64,000 nucleotides of DNA from Nioella nitratireducens. Lineage in GTDB: Bacteria > Pseudomonadota > Alphaproteobacteria > Rhodobacterales > Rhodobacteraceae. A program made the translations under genes and the position numbers. The DNA lies in contig NZ_MNBW01000001.1 of assembly GCF_001879715.1 (NCBI RefSeq), forward strand, positions 1-64,000, in the 5' to 3' direction. Below are positions 8,254 through 17,513 of the stretch, piece by piece (within the stretch, counting starts at the first letter, position 1; every line of letters begins with the position of its first letter). The notes below the pieces were generated by a model. It searched no databases and had not been told where the DNA came from. It saw only the letters and a program-made list of their open reading frames with translations.

Positions 8254-8964
8254 ATGTCGCGACTGAGAGATGCATGGCGGGCCTTCGACGCCCGTTGGCG
8301 CGCAACATGGGCGCATGACCTGAACGCGCCGGGCGCGCGGGCGCGGGCGCGTTACGACATGAATGTCAACGATCACGGTTTCCTGCGCCGCTTCTGGACC
8401 AACCGGGAGGAATTCGCCCCCGGTGCATGGCGGTCCAACCAGCCTTCGCCCCGGCAGGTCGCCGAGATTGCAGACCTTGGGATCAAGGGTATCCTCAACT
8501 TTCGCGGTCCGAGCGATTGGGGCTCCTACCTGCTCGAACAAGAGGCCTGCGACGAACATGGGATCGAGCTGGTCAACGTGCGGCTCTACTCGCGCAAGGC
8601 GCCCCATGCCTACGAGATCCACAACCTGATCGAGGCGTTCGAGCGCGTCCCTCGCCCGTTCCTGCTGCATTGCAAATCGGGTGCCGATCGCGCGGGCCTT
8701 GGCGCGGCGGTCTACTTGCTGCATATCGGCCGCCCCCCGGAACAGGCGGCAGAGCAACTGTCGATGCGGTACCTGCATGTGAGCAGATCCAAGACCGGCA
8801 TCCTGGATGCCTTCATCGAGGCATATCGCATGGCCCACGCTGAAACCGGCATCGGCTTTCTTGATTGGGTGGACAACGTCTATGACCCGGTCGCCCTGAA
8901 GGCCGCGTTCCAGCCAAGCAGCGCGGGCAACATCCTGGTCGACTGGATTTTGCGCCGTGAATGA
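8254..8964 (+). CDS. Dual-specificity/tyrosine phosphatase family protein
   Basis: A 236-residue protein with the cysteine phosphatase loop HCKSGADRAG: nucleophile C140 and phosphate-binding R146 (C-x5-R). The preceding ILNFRGPS and IELVNVRLYSRKAP match the DSP/PTEN-like bacterial phosphatases (YopH-unrelated, Pfam DSPc/Y_phosphatase3-like). No signal peptide is seen, so it is probably cytoplasmic. It overlaps the ABC exporter by eight bases, suggesting the two are made together. The substrate could be a phospholipid or sugar phosphate rather than a protein. Confidence 0.82.
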   Translation: MSRLRDAWRAFDARWRATWAHDLNAPGARARARYDMNVNDHGFLRRFWTNREEFAPGAWRSNQPSPRQVAEIADLGIKGILNFRGPSDWGSYLLEQEACDEHGIELVNVRLYSRKAPHAYEIHNLIEAFERVPRPFLLHCKSGADRAGLGAAVYLLHIGRPPEQAAEQLSMRYLHVSRSKTGILDAFIEAYRMAHAETGIGFLDWVDNVYDPVALKAAFQPSSAGNILVDWILRRE

Positions 8965-10705
8965 GCGCCGGGCCGAAAACCTGATCCTGCGCCTGTGGCG
9001 CGATCACGTGGTGGGCTTCTGGCCCATTCTGATCGTGGCCCTTGGGTTGATGGTGCTTGAAGGCGGCACTCTTGGGGTCATCTCGTACCTCATCCAACCG
9101 CTTTTCGACGACGTGTTCGTCGCAGGGGATACCAGCGCGGTGACATGGGTGGCGCTGTCGATTTCCGGCGTGTTCCTGTTGCGCGCGGTCTCGGGCTATG
9201 GCCAGCGCGTCCTGATCGTGTCGGTCGGTCTGAAAGTGACCACCGCACTACAGGCGCGGCTGGTGGCCCATCTGCTTGGCCTCGACGCACGCTATTTTCA
9301 GGACAACGCCCCCGGCGCCCTGATCGAACGGGTGCGCGGCGACACATTGGCCCTGCAAGGGCTGGCCAGCGCCACGCTGATGACCCTTGGACGCGATACC
9401 ATCTCGGTCATTTCATTGTTGTCGGTGATGATCTGGACCGACTGGCAGTGGGCGTTGATGGCCTTGGCTGGCGTGCCGATCCTGATCGTTCCGCTTGGCC
9501 TTTTGCAGGGCGTGATCCGTACCACGACCCGCGCCGCCCGCGAAGCGGCCTCGCGCTTGTCGACACAGCTTGACGAGATCTTTCACGGCATTGTCTCGAT
9601 CAAGGTCAACCGACTGGAAGAACATGAATCGCACCGCTTCGACAAGGAAGTGGACGGGTTCCTCGCCGCGCAGCTGCGCTCGGAACGTGGCAAGGCCGCC
9701 AACCCGGCCATCATCGACGTGATTGCCGCCATCGGGTTTCTGGCAGTCCTGATCTTTGGTGGGCGGCAGATCATGGACGGCACCAAGACGGTGGGCGAAT
9801 TCATGTCGTTCTTCACCGCCCTTGCCCTCGTCTTTGACCCGTTGCGCCGGCTGTCGGCCGTGGCAGGCAATATTCAGGCCGCGATGGCGTCGCTCGAACG
9901 GCTTTACAGCGTGCTGGAAGCCAAGGCGACGATCCTGCCCCCGGCCAGCCCAAAGCCGATTACCCCCGGCGACGTGGTGTTTGAGGACGTGAGTTTTGCC
10001 TACGGTGACACGCCGGTGTTGCAAGGGCTGAACTTTACCGCGACTCAAGGCAGGACCACGGCCCTTGTGGGCCCCTCCGGCGCAGGTAAGAGTACTGTGT
10101 TTTCCCTGCTGTCGCGGCTGGTCGATCCGGTGTCGGGCCAGATCACCATCGGCGGCACCGCGACAGGACAGGCCGATCTGAATGCCTTGCGCGACTCGCT
10201 GGCGCTGGTCGGGCAGGACTCGGCCCTTTTCGACGAAACCATCGCCCAGAACATCCGCCTCGGGCGGCTTGATGCCAGCGACGCCCAGATTCGGGCCGCC
10301 GCGGAAGCCGCGTCGGTGCTCGATTTCGCCAACACCCTGCCCCTCGGCCTCGACACCCCGGTAGGGCCGCGCGGCTCGGGCCTGTCCGGCGGGCAACGTC
10401 AGCGTGTCACCATTGCCCGCGCCATGCTGCGCGATGCGCCCATCTTGCTGTTGGACGAACCAACCTCGGCCCTCGACGCACGGTCCGAGCAACTGGTGAC
10501 CGAAGCACTTGCGCGGCTGTCCAAGGGGCGCACGACACTGGTCATCGCGCATCGCCTGTCAACCATTCGGGATGCTGACCTGATCGTGGTGATGGACAAG
10601 GGCCGGGCCATCGAACAAGGCAGCCATGACGAATTGATGGCCAAACGCGGCGCCTACGCCCGATTGCAGCAATTGCAGAGCGCGGGCCTGTCTGCCCCGC
10701 TCTGA
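8957..10705 (+). CDS. ABC exporter, fused permease and ATPase (MsbA-like)
   Basis: A 582-residue half-transporter: six transmembrane segments (about 15-310) followed by a nucleotide-binding domain. Walker A is GPSGAGKST, the signature is LSGGQRQR, Walker B is ILLLDEPTSALD, and the H-loop is VIAHRLST. Such proteins flip lipids, lipid A precursors or peptides as homodimers. The start is GTG at 8957 inside the phosphatase gene; the nearby ATG at 8961 is in another frame. Coupling to a phosphatase suggests a lipid-linked substrate, which is inference. Confidence 0.92.
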   Translation: MNERRAENLILRLWRDHVVGFWPILIVALGLMVLEGGTLGVISYLIQPLFDDVFVAGDTSAVTWVALSISGVFLLRAVSGYGQRVLIVSVGLKVTTALQARLVAHLLGLDARYFQDNAPGALIERVRGDTLALQGLASATLMTLGRDTISVISLLSVMIWTDWQWALMALAGVPILIVPLGLLQGVIRTTTRAAREAASRLSTQLDEIFHGIVSIKVNRLEEHESHRFDKEVDGFLAAQLRSERGKAANPAIIDVIAAIGFLAVLIFGGRQIMDGTKTVGEFMSFFTALALVFDPLRRLSAVAGNIQAAMASLERLYSVLEAKATILPPASPKPITPGDVVFEDVSFAYGDTPVLQGLNFTATQGRTTALVGPSGAGKSTVFSLLSRLVDPVSGQITIGGTATGQADLNALRDSLALVGQDSALFDETIAQNIRLGRLDASDAQIRAAAEAASVLDFANTLPLGLDTPVGPRGSGLSGGQRQRVTIARAMLRDAPILLLDEPTSALDARSEQLVTEALARLSKGRTTLVIAHRLSTIRDADLIVVMDKGRAIEQGSHDELMAKRGAYARLQQLQSAGLSAPL

Positions 10706-10804
10706 CGCCGTGCGCCGATCACAATTCTCGCCTGCACGTTGACAGAAGCGATTCGACTCCGAAGACTGCCGCAGTCCCGTCTGCCCGCTTTACCGGAGGA
10801 ATTC

Positions 10805-11746
10805 ATGGCCGCTCTGACCGTGTCCAAGACCCGCATACCTTGCCTGTGCCTTGCCATGGTCTTGTGGATTGCCGCTGGCCTTGGCCACGCCATGGCGCAA
10901 CAGGTCACCCGGAGCAGCGCGTCAACCGGAGGACAGATTGTCCCCGATCCGCAAAGCAGCGACCTTGGGCTGTACTATCGGCAGATGGAACAAAGGCTGC
11001 TGGCAGAGGGGCGGCTGCGACAGGACCGGGCCGCCCGTGGGCTGGACGCGCCAACGCTGGCCCGCAACTTCATGGCCATCGCCCTACGGTCGGAATACAG
11101 CCTGCGCGGCGGCGCGGCGAGCCACGGAGGCACCGCCATCCCCCTGCGCAGGTGGGAGGTTCCGATCCGCCTTGGCGTCAGCTTCGGCCCCTCGGTAACC
11201 GCAGGCCAGCGGCAGCATGACCTAGGCGCCATCCGCGGCGTCGCGCGGCGCTTGCAACGCGCCAGCGGCCATCCGATCCAGATCGTCAGTGACCGTCCGA
11301 ATTTTCATGTGCTGGTGCTCAGCGACGAAGAGCGTGCCAATGCCCGCCGCACCTTGCAACAGATCGCTCCGGAAATGAGCCGCGCGGCGCAAAATGCCAT
11401 CGTGCGGATGCGCCCCGACACCCTGTGTATGGTCGTCGCCCTGCCTGCCAGCGATCCAGCCGCAGGCTACGCGCAGGCGGTGGCCATCGTTCGGGCAGAG
11501 CATCCGTCGCTCATGCGCCAGTCCTGCATGGAAGAAGAGCTTGCCCAAGGGATGGGCCTGCCCAATGACAGCGACCTCGCCCGCCCTTCGATCTTCAACG
11601 ATGACGAGGAATACGGCGTCTTGACCCGTCAGGACGAACTGATGCTGCGAATGCTCTACGATGACAGTTTGCGCTGCGGCATGCAGGCCGGAAACGTGCG
11701 GAACAATATCCTGACACTTGCACAGGCGGCCCTCGCACAAGGCTGA
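10805..11746 (+). CDS. DUF2927 domain exported protein
   Basis: A 313-residue protein with a signal peptide ending near GHAMAQQ. It has the DUF2927 landmarks: LARNFMAIALRSEY, a conserved Arg/Trp strand (LRRWEVPIRLGVSF), SCMEEELAQGMGLPND, PSIFNDDEEYG and LMLRMLYDDSL. The segment EEELAQGMGLPND lines up with the zinc helix of metzincin proteases (HExxHxxGxxH) with the His ligands changed, so it may be a non-catalytic relative; that is inference. The start at 10805 follows GGAGGA with ideal spacing. A second family member is encoded at 44914-45855. Confidence 0.85.
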   Translation: MAALTVSKTRIPCLCLAMVLWIAAGLGHAMAQQVTRSSASTGGQIVPDPQSSDLGLYYRQMEQRLLAEGRLRQDRAARGLDAPTLARNFMAIALRSEYSLRGGAASHGGTAIPLRRWEVPIRLGVSFGPSVTAGQRQHDLGAIRGVARRLQRASGHPIQIVSDRPNFHVLVLSDEERANARRTLQQIAPEMSRAAQNAIVRMRPDTLCMVVALPASDPAAGYAQAVAIVRAEHPSLMRQSCMEEELAQGMGLPNDSDLARPSIFNDDEEYGVLTRQDELMLRMLYDDSLRCGMQAGNVRNNILTLAQAALAQG

Positions 11747-12144
11747 CCCGCCCGTCAAAAAAGACCGGCCCCCGCGATTTCTCTCGGGGACCGGCCTCTC
11801 TCGCACCGCATCCGGGGAATGACCCTCCTTGGGCGGGAGGGCCGGGAACAGGGGGGACGGGATGCCGGTGCGGGTGGCGACGTTCCGCCATGCACAAGAA
11901 ATGGGGGCTGCCCCACGTCGACAAAACCGACCGAACGGCACAAGCGGCTGCGCGTCTGGGCACGCAATTTGCCGTGAGCGAGTCTTGAAGGCCGCAGGCC
12001 GCGATCATTTTAACGCGGTCTCAACCGCTGCCCTCGCAATTTTGCCGGGATTCAGGTTTACTCTGCCCAAAGACAGCGGTCGGGCACCCATCAACCCGAC
12101 CCGAGGACACGAGCAACGGGGCACCGACCCCAAGGGGGCATTTC
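11747..12144. other. Intergenic region between DUF2927 gene and glycosyltransferase
   Basis: About 400 bases without a supported gene. It holds the hairpin at 11762-11797 just after the DUF2927 gene, and an AAGGGGGC ribosome binding site just before 12145. Frames through the rest have no family resemblance, and no strong promoter match was found. Confidence 0.6.
11762..11797 (+). terminator. Hairpin after DUF2927 gene
   Basis: An imperfect 13-pair stem with arms at 11762-11774 and 11785-11797, two mismatches and a 10-base loop. A run of A precedes it and a CT-rich rather than T-rich tail follows. It is a plausible terminator for the upstream gene, but not a textbook one. Confidence 0.45.
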
Positions 12145-14526
12145 ATGCCGAAACACAGGTATACGATCCTGTCGATGATGAAGGACGAGGGGCACTGCCT
12201 GTTGGAGTGGGTCGCCTATCACCATCTTATCGGCTTCGACAATATCTGCGTCTACACCAACAACTGTCAGGACGGCACCGACCAGATGCTGATGCGCCTG
12301 CAGGAAATGGGCTATTGCCAGCACTTCCGCAATGACGTGCCCAAGGGCAAGAAACCCCAACCCCATGCGCTGTGGCTGGCCGGAAAGAACAAGCAAATCA
12401 CCGACTCCGAATGGATCCTGACCATGGATGCCGACGAGTTCGTGAACATCAAGGTCGGCAACGGCCATGTACAAGAGCTGATCGACGCGGTGCCGGAGGA
12501 CAGCGAAGGCATCATGATCACGTGGCGCTTCTACGGCTCGAACGATGTGCTGGACTGGCGCCCCGGTCTGGTCACCGAAAGCTATACCCGAGGTGCGCCC
12601 GACAAGTTCCGCAAGGGCTGGGGCGTCAAGTCGATGGTGCGCCCCTTTGACGACATGAAATTCGGTATCCACCGCCCCTCGATCAAGCACAAGGCCTCGA
12701 AAGAGGGACAAGTCGAGAAACTGCTGGCCCTGAAATGGGTCAATGGCGGCGGGCAACCGATGACCGAAAGCTTCAAAAAAAGCGGCTGGCGCTCGACTGG
12801 ACCGACGCTGTCCTATGACTTCGTGGAAATGAACCACTACGCGGTAAAAAGCTACGAGGCCTACCTGCTGCGCCGGTTGCGCGGCAACGTGAACAACAAG
12901 GAGGACAAATACAATGCCTCCTATTTCTCGATTTTCGACCGCAATGAACAGGAACCGACCGTCAGCGCCGCGCGCCACGCGCCCAAGGTCAAGGCGCTGA
13001 TGGAAGAGATGCTGAAAGACGCGACACTGGCAGAGTTGCAGGACAGGGCGCTCGCCTATCACGCCACCCGCGTCGAGCAGTTGCGCCATACCGGCGAATA
13101 TGACGAATGGGTCGACAGTTTGCGCCAGGCCGGTGCGGTCCGCATCGACCAGTTGGACGAAGTTCTGTTCACCCAGCATTTGCCCAAGGAAACGCAGGCG
13201 CTGGTCAGGAAGATGCAGGACGACGGCGTGCCCAACAAGACCATCGCCAAGATGATCGCGCGCTCGACCGGCATTCGGAATGCCGAAAAGCGGCAAGACG
13301 CGACAGATGCCGAGGAGCTGTCCAAGATCACCGGGATCGAGCTGGACAGCGCCCCCCCAGAGGCGGACGCCCCCCCCGCACCGCCAGAGCTAAAGCCCGA
13401 GACCCGCGAAAAGCTGCTGCACCTGATCGCCAAGGCGCGCAAGACCGGCCAGACGCTGGATGAAAAGGGCAACCCCGTCGAGCCACCGAAAAAAGACGAA
13501 TTGGCGATGCGGCCGCGGCTGAAACCTCCTTTTGCCGGGAACGGCCGCAAGATCCTCGTCTCGACCTTGAAGAACGAAGGCCCTTACCTGCTGGAATGGA
13601 TCGCCCATTACCGCAACCTCGGTTTCGACGATTTCGTGCTGTTCTCGAACGACTGCACCGACGGCACCAACCTGTTGCTCAACCGGCTGGACGCGATGGG
13701 AATCGTTCACCACTTCGACAATCCGATCAGCGGTCGGATGGACCCGCAGCGCCGCGCCTATTCCCGCGCGAACCAGATGGACGTGGTGCGCGATGCGTCA
13801 TGGGTGCTGATCGCCGATGCAGATGAATTCCTGAACATTCACGCGGGCGACGGCAGCATCGACGCGCTGATTGATGCCTGCCCGGACGAGACCGAGGCCG
13901 TCTCGATCTGCTGGCGGATCTTCGGGTCCGGTGGCGAACGCCACCTGCTGCCCGACCCCGTAACCAAGCGCTTCACCCGCGCCTGCAACGTGGTAGAGCC
14001 GGAAAATGGCCTTGTCTGGGGCTTCAAGACATTGTTCCGCCCCGCCAGCTTCGACTATTTCGGCGTCCACCGGCCCCGGTTCGAAAAAAAGCGCGACATT
14101 CACCCCGATCAGGTGCACTGGGTCAACGCCAGCGGCGCTTTGATGGGCGAGAAATACATGCGTTCCGGCTGGCGGGCGAACAAGAATATCGTGTCATACG
14201 AGTTCGCACAGATGAACCACTATGCCATCAAGAGCCGGGAAGAATTCCTGCTCAAACGCCTGCGCGGAACCGCCAATTCCAAGGATGAAAGCCGCATCGA
14301 CCTCGGCTATTGGGACAAGTTTGACCTCAACGCCTGTGAAGACAGTTCGATCCGGTCGGGCGACCTGCAAGGCCGCCTTGATGAGATGTTGGAAGATATG
14401 GAGTTGAACGCCCTCTACAAAGCGACGCTGGACAACGCGTTGCGCACCATTGAAATGCAGTTGGAAGACCCCGAGCTGCGCGCCTTTGTCGAGGCCGAGA
14501 GCCCGCAGGATGTCGCTGCTCAATAA
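12145..14526 (+). CDS. Tandem glycosyltransferase family 2 protein, two GT domains
   Basis: A 793-residue cytoplasmic protein made of two related glycosyltransferase modules of the Glyco_tranf_2_4 type. Module 1 (about 5-310) begins YTILSMMKDEG and has the metal/nucleotide motif MDADEFVN near residue 95. Module 2 (about 467-770) begins ILVSTLKNEGPYLLEW and has ADADEFLN near residue 557. Both share QMNHYAIKS/EMNHYAVKS and a following LLKRLRG/LLRRLRG. They are joined by a Pro/Ala/Lys-rich linker at about 395-465. Both DxD-type motifs are intact, so both halves may be active. The acceptor is unknown; surface polysaccharide is a guess. Confidence 0.88.
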   Translation: MPKHRYTILSMMKDEGHCLLEWVAYHHLIGFDNICVYTNNCQDGTDQMLMRLQEMGYCQHFRNDVPKGKKPQPHALWLAGKNKQITDSEWILTMDADEFVNIKVGNGHVQELIDAVPEDSEGIMITWRFYGSNDVLDWRPGLVTESYTRGAPDKFRKGWGVKSMVRPFDDMKFGIHRPSIKHKASKEGQVEKLLALKWVNGGGQPMTESFKKSGWRSTGPTLSYDFVEMNHYAVKSYEAYLLRRLRGNVNNKEDKYNASYFSIFDRNEQEPTVSAARHAPKVKALMEEMLKDATLAELQDRALAYHATRVEQLRHTGEYDEWVDSLRQAGAVRIDQLDEVLFTQHLPKETQALVRKMQDDGVPNKTIAKMIARSTGIRNAEKRQDATDAEELSKITGIELDSAPPEADAPPAPPELKPETREKLLHLIAKARKTGQTLDEKGNPVEPPKKDELAMRPRLKPPFAGNGRKILVSTLKNEGPYLLEWIAHYRNLGFDDFVLFSNDCTDGTNLLLNRLDAMGIVHHFDNPISGRMDPQRRAYSRANQMDVVRDASWVLIADADEFLNIHAGDGSIDALIDACPDETEAVSICWRIFGSGGERHLLPDPVTKRFTRACNVVEPENGLVWGFKTLFRPASFDYFGVHRPRFEKKRDIHPDQVHWVNASGALMGEKYMRSGWRANKNIVSYEFAQMNHYAIKSREEFLLKRLRGTANSKDESRIDLGYWDKFDLNACEDSSIRSGDLQGRLDEMLEDMELNALYKATLDNALRTIEMQLEDPELRAFVEAESPQDVAAQ

Positions 14527-15155
14527 GGGTGTTCGCGTCCGTCCCAGCACAGAAAACATCCGGTGCTGTCCATCGACAGCGCGTCGAAGCGCTCGATCAG
14601 CCCGGCGGCGGAGTCTGCCACCGTGATGTCTGCGGCGGCGCCCCCCATATCCGTCTGCACCCAGCCGGGATGATAGATCCCGACGGAAATGCCGTCGGCC
14701 CGCAAATCGGTGGCAAGGTTACGCCCAAGGTTCAGCGCAGCGGCCTTTGACGCGCGGTAGATAAACGACCCGCCCGGCGCCTTGGTGTCGCTGCCCATTT
14801 GCGAGCCGATGATAGCGATCTTGCCTGGCTGCCCGGCCCGCAATTGCGGCAACAGCGCCTGCACCCCCAGAAAGACACCGGTGACATTCACTGCAAAGGT
14901 CTCGGCCCACATTGCCGCAGGATAGCCTTTGTCGAGGTCTTGCAGCTTGTCGAGATAGACCCCCGCATTGCACACCAAGAGGTCGAGCGGTTCGGGATGG
15001 GCCGCCGAGAACGCGCCGACAGAAACCGGGTCGGTCACGTCCAGCCCGGCCTTGCCTTCGCGTTCGGTGCCAATGACATCATCGCCGCGCGCCTGTAGCC
15101 GCGCCGCGAGTTCCTGACCGATCCCACGGGACGCCCCGATAACAATGGCTCGCAT
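14520..15155 (-). CDS. SDR family oxidoreductase
   Basis: A 211-residue short-chain dehydrogenase. It has the nucleotide-binding GASRGIG (residues 8-14), the NAG motif in LLVCNAGVY, a Ser in IIGSQMGS, and the catalytic YRASK pair (Tyr and Lys). The family reduces or oxidises carbonyl/alcohol groups with NAD(P)H; the substrate is not predictable. Its 3' end overlaps that of the converging glycosyltransferase by seven bases, with no room for a terminator between them. Confidence 0.92.
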   Translation of the reverse strand: MRAIVIGASRGIGQELAARLQARGDDVIGTEREGKAGLDVTDPVSVGAFSAAHPEPLDLLVCNAGVYLDKLQDLDKGYPAAMWAETFAVNVTGVFLGVQALLPQLRAGQPGKIAIIGSQMGSDTKAPGGSFIYRASKAAALNLGRNLATDLRADGISVGIYHPGWVQTDMGGAAADITVADSAAGLIERFDALSMDSTGCFLCWDGREHPY

Positions 15156-15158
15156 AAC

Positions 15159-15599
15159 TTACGTGCTCCGGTTCTTGGGAAGAAAGGGCAGCGGTGCGAC
15201 TGCGATCCCATCCTCAAGGAGTTGCTGCGCCTCTTCAGGCTTGGCTTCACCATGAATCATCTGCTCGGGCGCATCGCCCAGATGGATCGCCCGCGCTTCC
15301 TTGGCGAAATTGCCACCAACATAGGTCGAGTTCTCGTCAAGGTGCTTGCGCAGGGCCTGAAGGGCCTTTTCAACCTTGTTGGCGGGCTCTGACAGCTTGG
15401 GAGTCGCGGGCTCGGCGGCGGCCTCTTTCGGGGTGGCCTTGGACACGCGCGGCGCCATCAGCGCCTTTTTCACGTCGCTGCCGCCACAGATGGCACAAGC
15501 CACCAAGCCCCGCGTTTCGAGTGCCTCGAAGGCCTCGGCGGATTTGAACCAGCTTTCAAAGCTGTGTCCCTGGCTGCATGTCAAACTGTAACGGATCAT
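15159..15599 (-). CDS. DUF1178 family protein
   Basis: A 146-residue protein matching DUF1178. The opening MIRYSLTCSQGHSFESWF and the CAICGGSDV at about residue 35 provide four cysteines that probably form a zinc ribbon. A basic Ala/Pro/Lys-rich middle follows, and the C-terminal half has the family motifs YVGGNFAKEARAIHLG and IHGEAKPEEAQQLLEDGI. Function is not established for the family. It lies just upstream of, and on the same strand as, the SDR gene (three-base gap). Confidence 0.9.
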   Translation of the reverse strand: MIRYSLTCSQGHSFESWFKSAEAFEALETRGLVACAICGGSDVKKALMAPRVSKATPKEAAAEPATPKLSEPANKVEKALQALRKHLDENSTYVGGNFAKEARAIHLGDAPEQMIHGEAKPEEAQQLLEDGIAVAPLPFLPKNRST

Positions 15600-15654
15600 G
15601 ATGGAGCAAGGGTAACCTTCGCAGGCGCAGAATCAAGCCCCGCCCGCTGCCGCC

Positions 15655-16128
15655 TTACAGATACTTGCCGGGCGAAAAGTTGCGAAGGATTTTTTGCAGC
15701 TCCGGCTCTTCCAGCCGGGCCGAGGCCTTGGTCTGCGAAAACCACTTGATCTTGCGATCACCGGATTCCGGGAAATCACGCTCAAGCTTGTGCACCTCCA
15801 GCGGGAACACGGCGACCACGACGGGCACCTGACGCTTGTCCGGCATGGATTTGTGATAGGAAAAGAACCCGGCGCAGGTTTCGCTGACCACTCCGGTAAT
15901 CCCGGCTTCTTCCCACGCCTCTTGCGCGGCGGCGGCGGCCGGTGTCATGTCATGGATGGGCCAGCCCTTGGGAATGATCCAACGGCCGGTGTCGAGGCTT
16001 GAAATCAGCAGGATCTCCAGTCCCGACTTGCGGCGGCGAAACGGCAACGCCGCGAATTGCGAGCGAATGTCGCGCTTGCCCGCCCCATCCAGCCGCATGG
16101 GCGATTGGTATGTCCGAAAATTGCCCAT
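15655..16128 (-). CDS. NUDIX hydrolase with divergent Nudix box
   Basis: A 157-residue NUDIX protein resembling diadenosine or diphosphoinositol polyphosphate hydrolases. The Nudix box reads GWPIHDMTPAAAAAQEAWEE followed by AGI: the first Glu of G-x5-E is Met, and REUxEE is QEAWEE. The metal-binding EE pair and the Gly are kept. This variant box is usual in DIPP-like alphaproteobacterial members, so activity is still likely. The upstream RRRKSGLEILLISSLDTGRW is typical. Confidence 0.88.
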   Translation of the reverse strand: MGNFRTYQSPMRLDGAGKRDIRSQFAALPFRRRKSGLEILLISSLDTGRWIIPKGWPIHDMTPAAAAAQEAWEEAGITGVVSETCAGFFSYHKSMPDKRQVPVVVAVFPLEVHKLERDFPESGDRKIKWFSQTKASARLEEPELQKILRNFSPGKYL

Positions 16129-16276
16129 TCCCGGGGGATTCTCCTCCTCGCATCTATGACTCTACTAGAGCCGGTCTGGAGCGATTTTTCCAGCCCCCCG
16201 CTCTCGGACTTGAAATCAGGCTGCCCCGGACGACACTTTCAGGGGATGGTGTAGACAACGAGGATCTGGCGGGCCA

Positions 16277-17434
16277 TTGCACAGCAGACAGCCACATAGC
16301 CCGGCGGCCGCTCCGCTGTTTCTGGGCTCGGAAATCTACCGCCATTCCTCTTACGGGGCGCATCACCCGTTGAGGGTGCCGCGTGTCTCGACCGTCATGG
16401 ACCTGTCCCGCGCCCTTGGATGGTTGCCATTCGAGCGCTATCGCCCCAGCCCCCGCGCCAAGCCCGCCGCCCTCGGGGTCTGGCACACCGCCGAATATAT
16501 CGACGCCTTGCAACAGGCCGAGGCCCGACAAGAAGTGAGCGAGGACATCCGAGCGCGTCACGGCCTCGGGACGGTGTCGAACCCGGTCTACCCGGAAATG
16601 TTCCGCCGCCCGTCGACCGCCGCTGGCGCGTCGCTTCTGGCGGGGGAACTCCTGACCCATGGCGGGGTGATCTACCATCCTGGCGGCGGCACCCATCACG
16701 GGTTTCCCGACCGCGCCGGCGGGTTCTGCTATCTCAACGACCCGGTGTTGGCGATGCTGTCGCTGCGGCGCGCGGGGGCACAGCGCATCGCCTATGTGGA
16801 TATCGACGCCCATCACTGCGACGGGGTTCAGTACGGGTTCGCGGGCGATCCCGATGCGCTGCTGATCTCGGTTCATGAAGACCGGCGTTGGCCCTTTACC
16901 GGAGCGCTATCGGATGATGGCGGCGGCAATTGCCTGAACCTGCCGGTGCCGCGCGGGCTGAACGATAGCGAAATGTCCCTGATCCGCGACAGGCTGATCC
17001 TGCCTGCCGTGGACCGCTTTCGCCCTGACGCCATCGTCCTGCAATGCGGCGCCGATGCGGTCGAAGAAGACCCGCTCTCTCGCCTGACCTTGTCCAACAA
17101 CGCCCATTGGGCCGTGGTCTCCGGGCTGATGGCCTTGAACGCACCGCGCCTTCTGGTGCTTGGCGGCGGCGGCTACAACCCGTGGTCGGTCGGACGGCTT
17201 TGGACCGGGGTCTGGGCCACCCTCACGGGGCAAGAAATTCCCGACCGCCTGCCCCCCGAGGCCGAGGCCGTGCTAAGGGCGCTGGTCTGGGAAAAGGCCC
17301 GCCAAGGCCGCACGCCGCCAGAGCACTGGTTCACAACCCTGCGCGACGCCCCCCGTGATGGGCCGGTGCGGGATACTCTGCGCGCGGCCCTTGACCAGTT
17401 GTGTCGACGTCCCGCGGCCAAAGGTATATTCTGA
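16277..17434 (+). CDS. Histone deacetylase family protein
   Basis: A 385-residue arginase/deacetylase-fold enzyme related to AcuC and acetylpolyamine amidohydrolases. Zinc and catalytic motifs are GGGTHHGFPDRAGGFCYLND (about residues 136-155), YVDIDAHHCDGVQ and LGGGGYNPW. The family removes acetyl groups from lysines or polyamines. The start is a TTG at 16277, needed to include the conserved N-terminal strand (PLFLGSEIYRHSSYG); no suitable ATG or GTG precedes it in frame, so the exact start is uncertain. Confidence 0.88.
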   Translation: MHSRQPHSPAAAPLFLGSEIYRHSSYGAHHPLRVPRVSTVMDLSRALGWLPFERYRPSPRAKPAALGVWHTAEYIDALQQAEARQEVSEDIRARHGLGTVSNPVYPEMFRRPSTAAGASLLAGELLTHGGVIYHPGGGTHHGFPDRAGGFCYLNDPVLAMLSLRRAGAQRIAYVDIDAHHCDGVQYGFAGDPDALLISVHEDRRWPFTGALSDDGGGNCLNLPVPRGLNDSEMSLIRDRLILPAVDRFRPDAIVLQCGADAVEEDPLSRLTLSNNAHWAVVSGLMALNAPRLLVLGGGGYNPWSVGRLWTGVWATLTGQEIPDRLPPEAEAVLRALVWEKARQGRTPPEHWFTTLRDAPRDGPVRDTLRAALDQLCRRPAAKGIF

Positions 17435-17460
17435 TCGAAAAACTCAGGATTGACTCTATC

Positions 17461-17475
17461 TGATATTTTTTGTCA
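17461..17475 (+). promoter_or_regulatory. Iron-responsive operator-like site (TGA-N9-TCA) before hemP
   Basis: TGA at 17461 and TCA at 17473 are separated by exactly nine mostly T bases, matching the RirA-type iron-responsive operator form TGA-N9-TCA known in alphaproteobacteria. It lies just downstream of a TTGACT at 17450-17455 and 39 bases ahead of hemP, so a bound repressor would cover the promoter. The match is short, so chance is possible; the gene it precedes makes it credible. Confidence 0.5.
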
Positions 17476-17513
17476 GGTATTGGTGGAAGACATACAGACA
17501 GGAGACGCCCCCA

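Noticed and set aside
11829-12335. Plus-strand frame of 168 codons before the glycosyltransferase
   Set aside because: Its second half overlaps the glycosyltransferase in another frame and its first half has no motif or good start.
15655-16128. Calling the NUDIX gene inactive because of its altered box
   Set aside because: The metal-binding Glu pair is kept and the same variation is usual in this subgroup.
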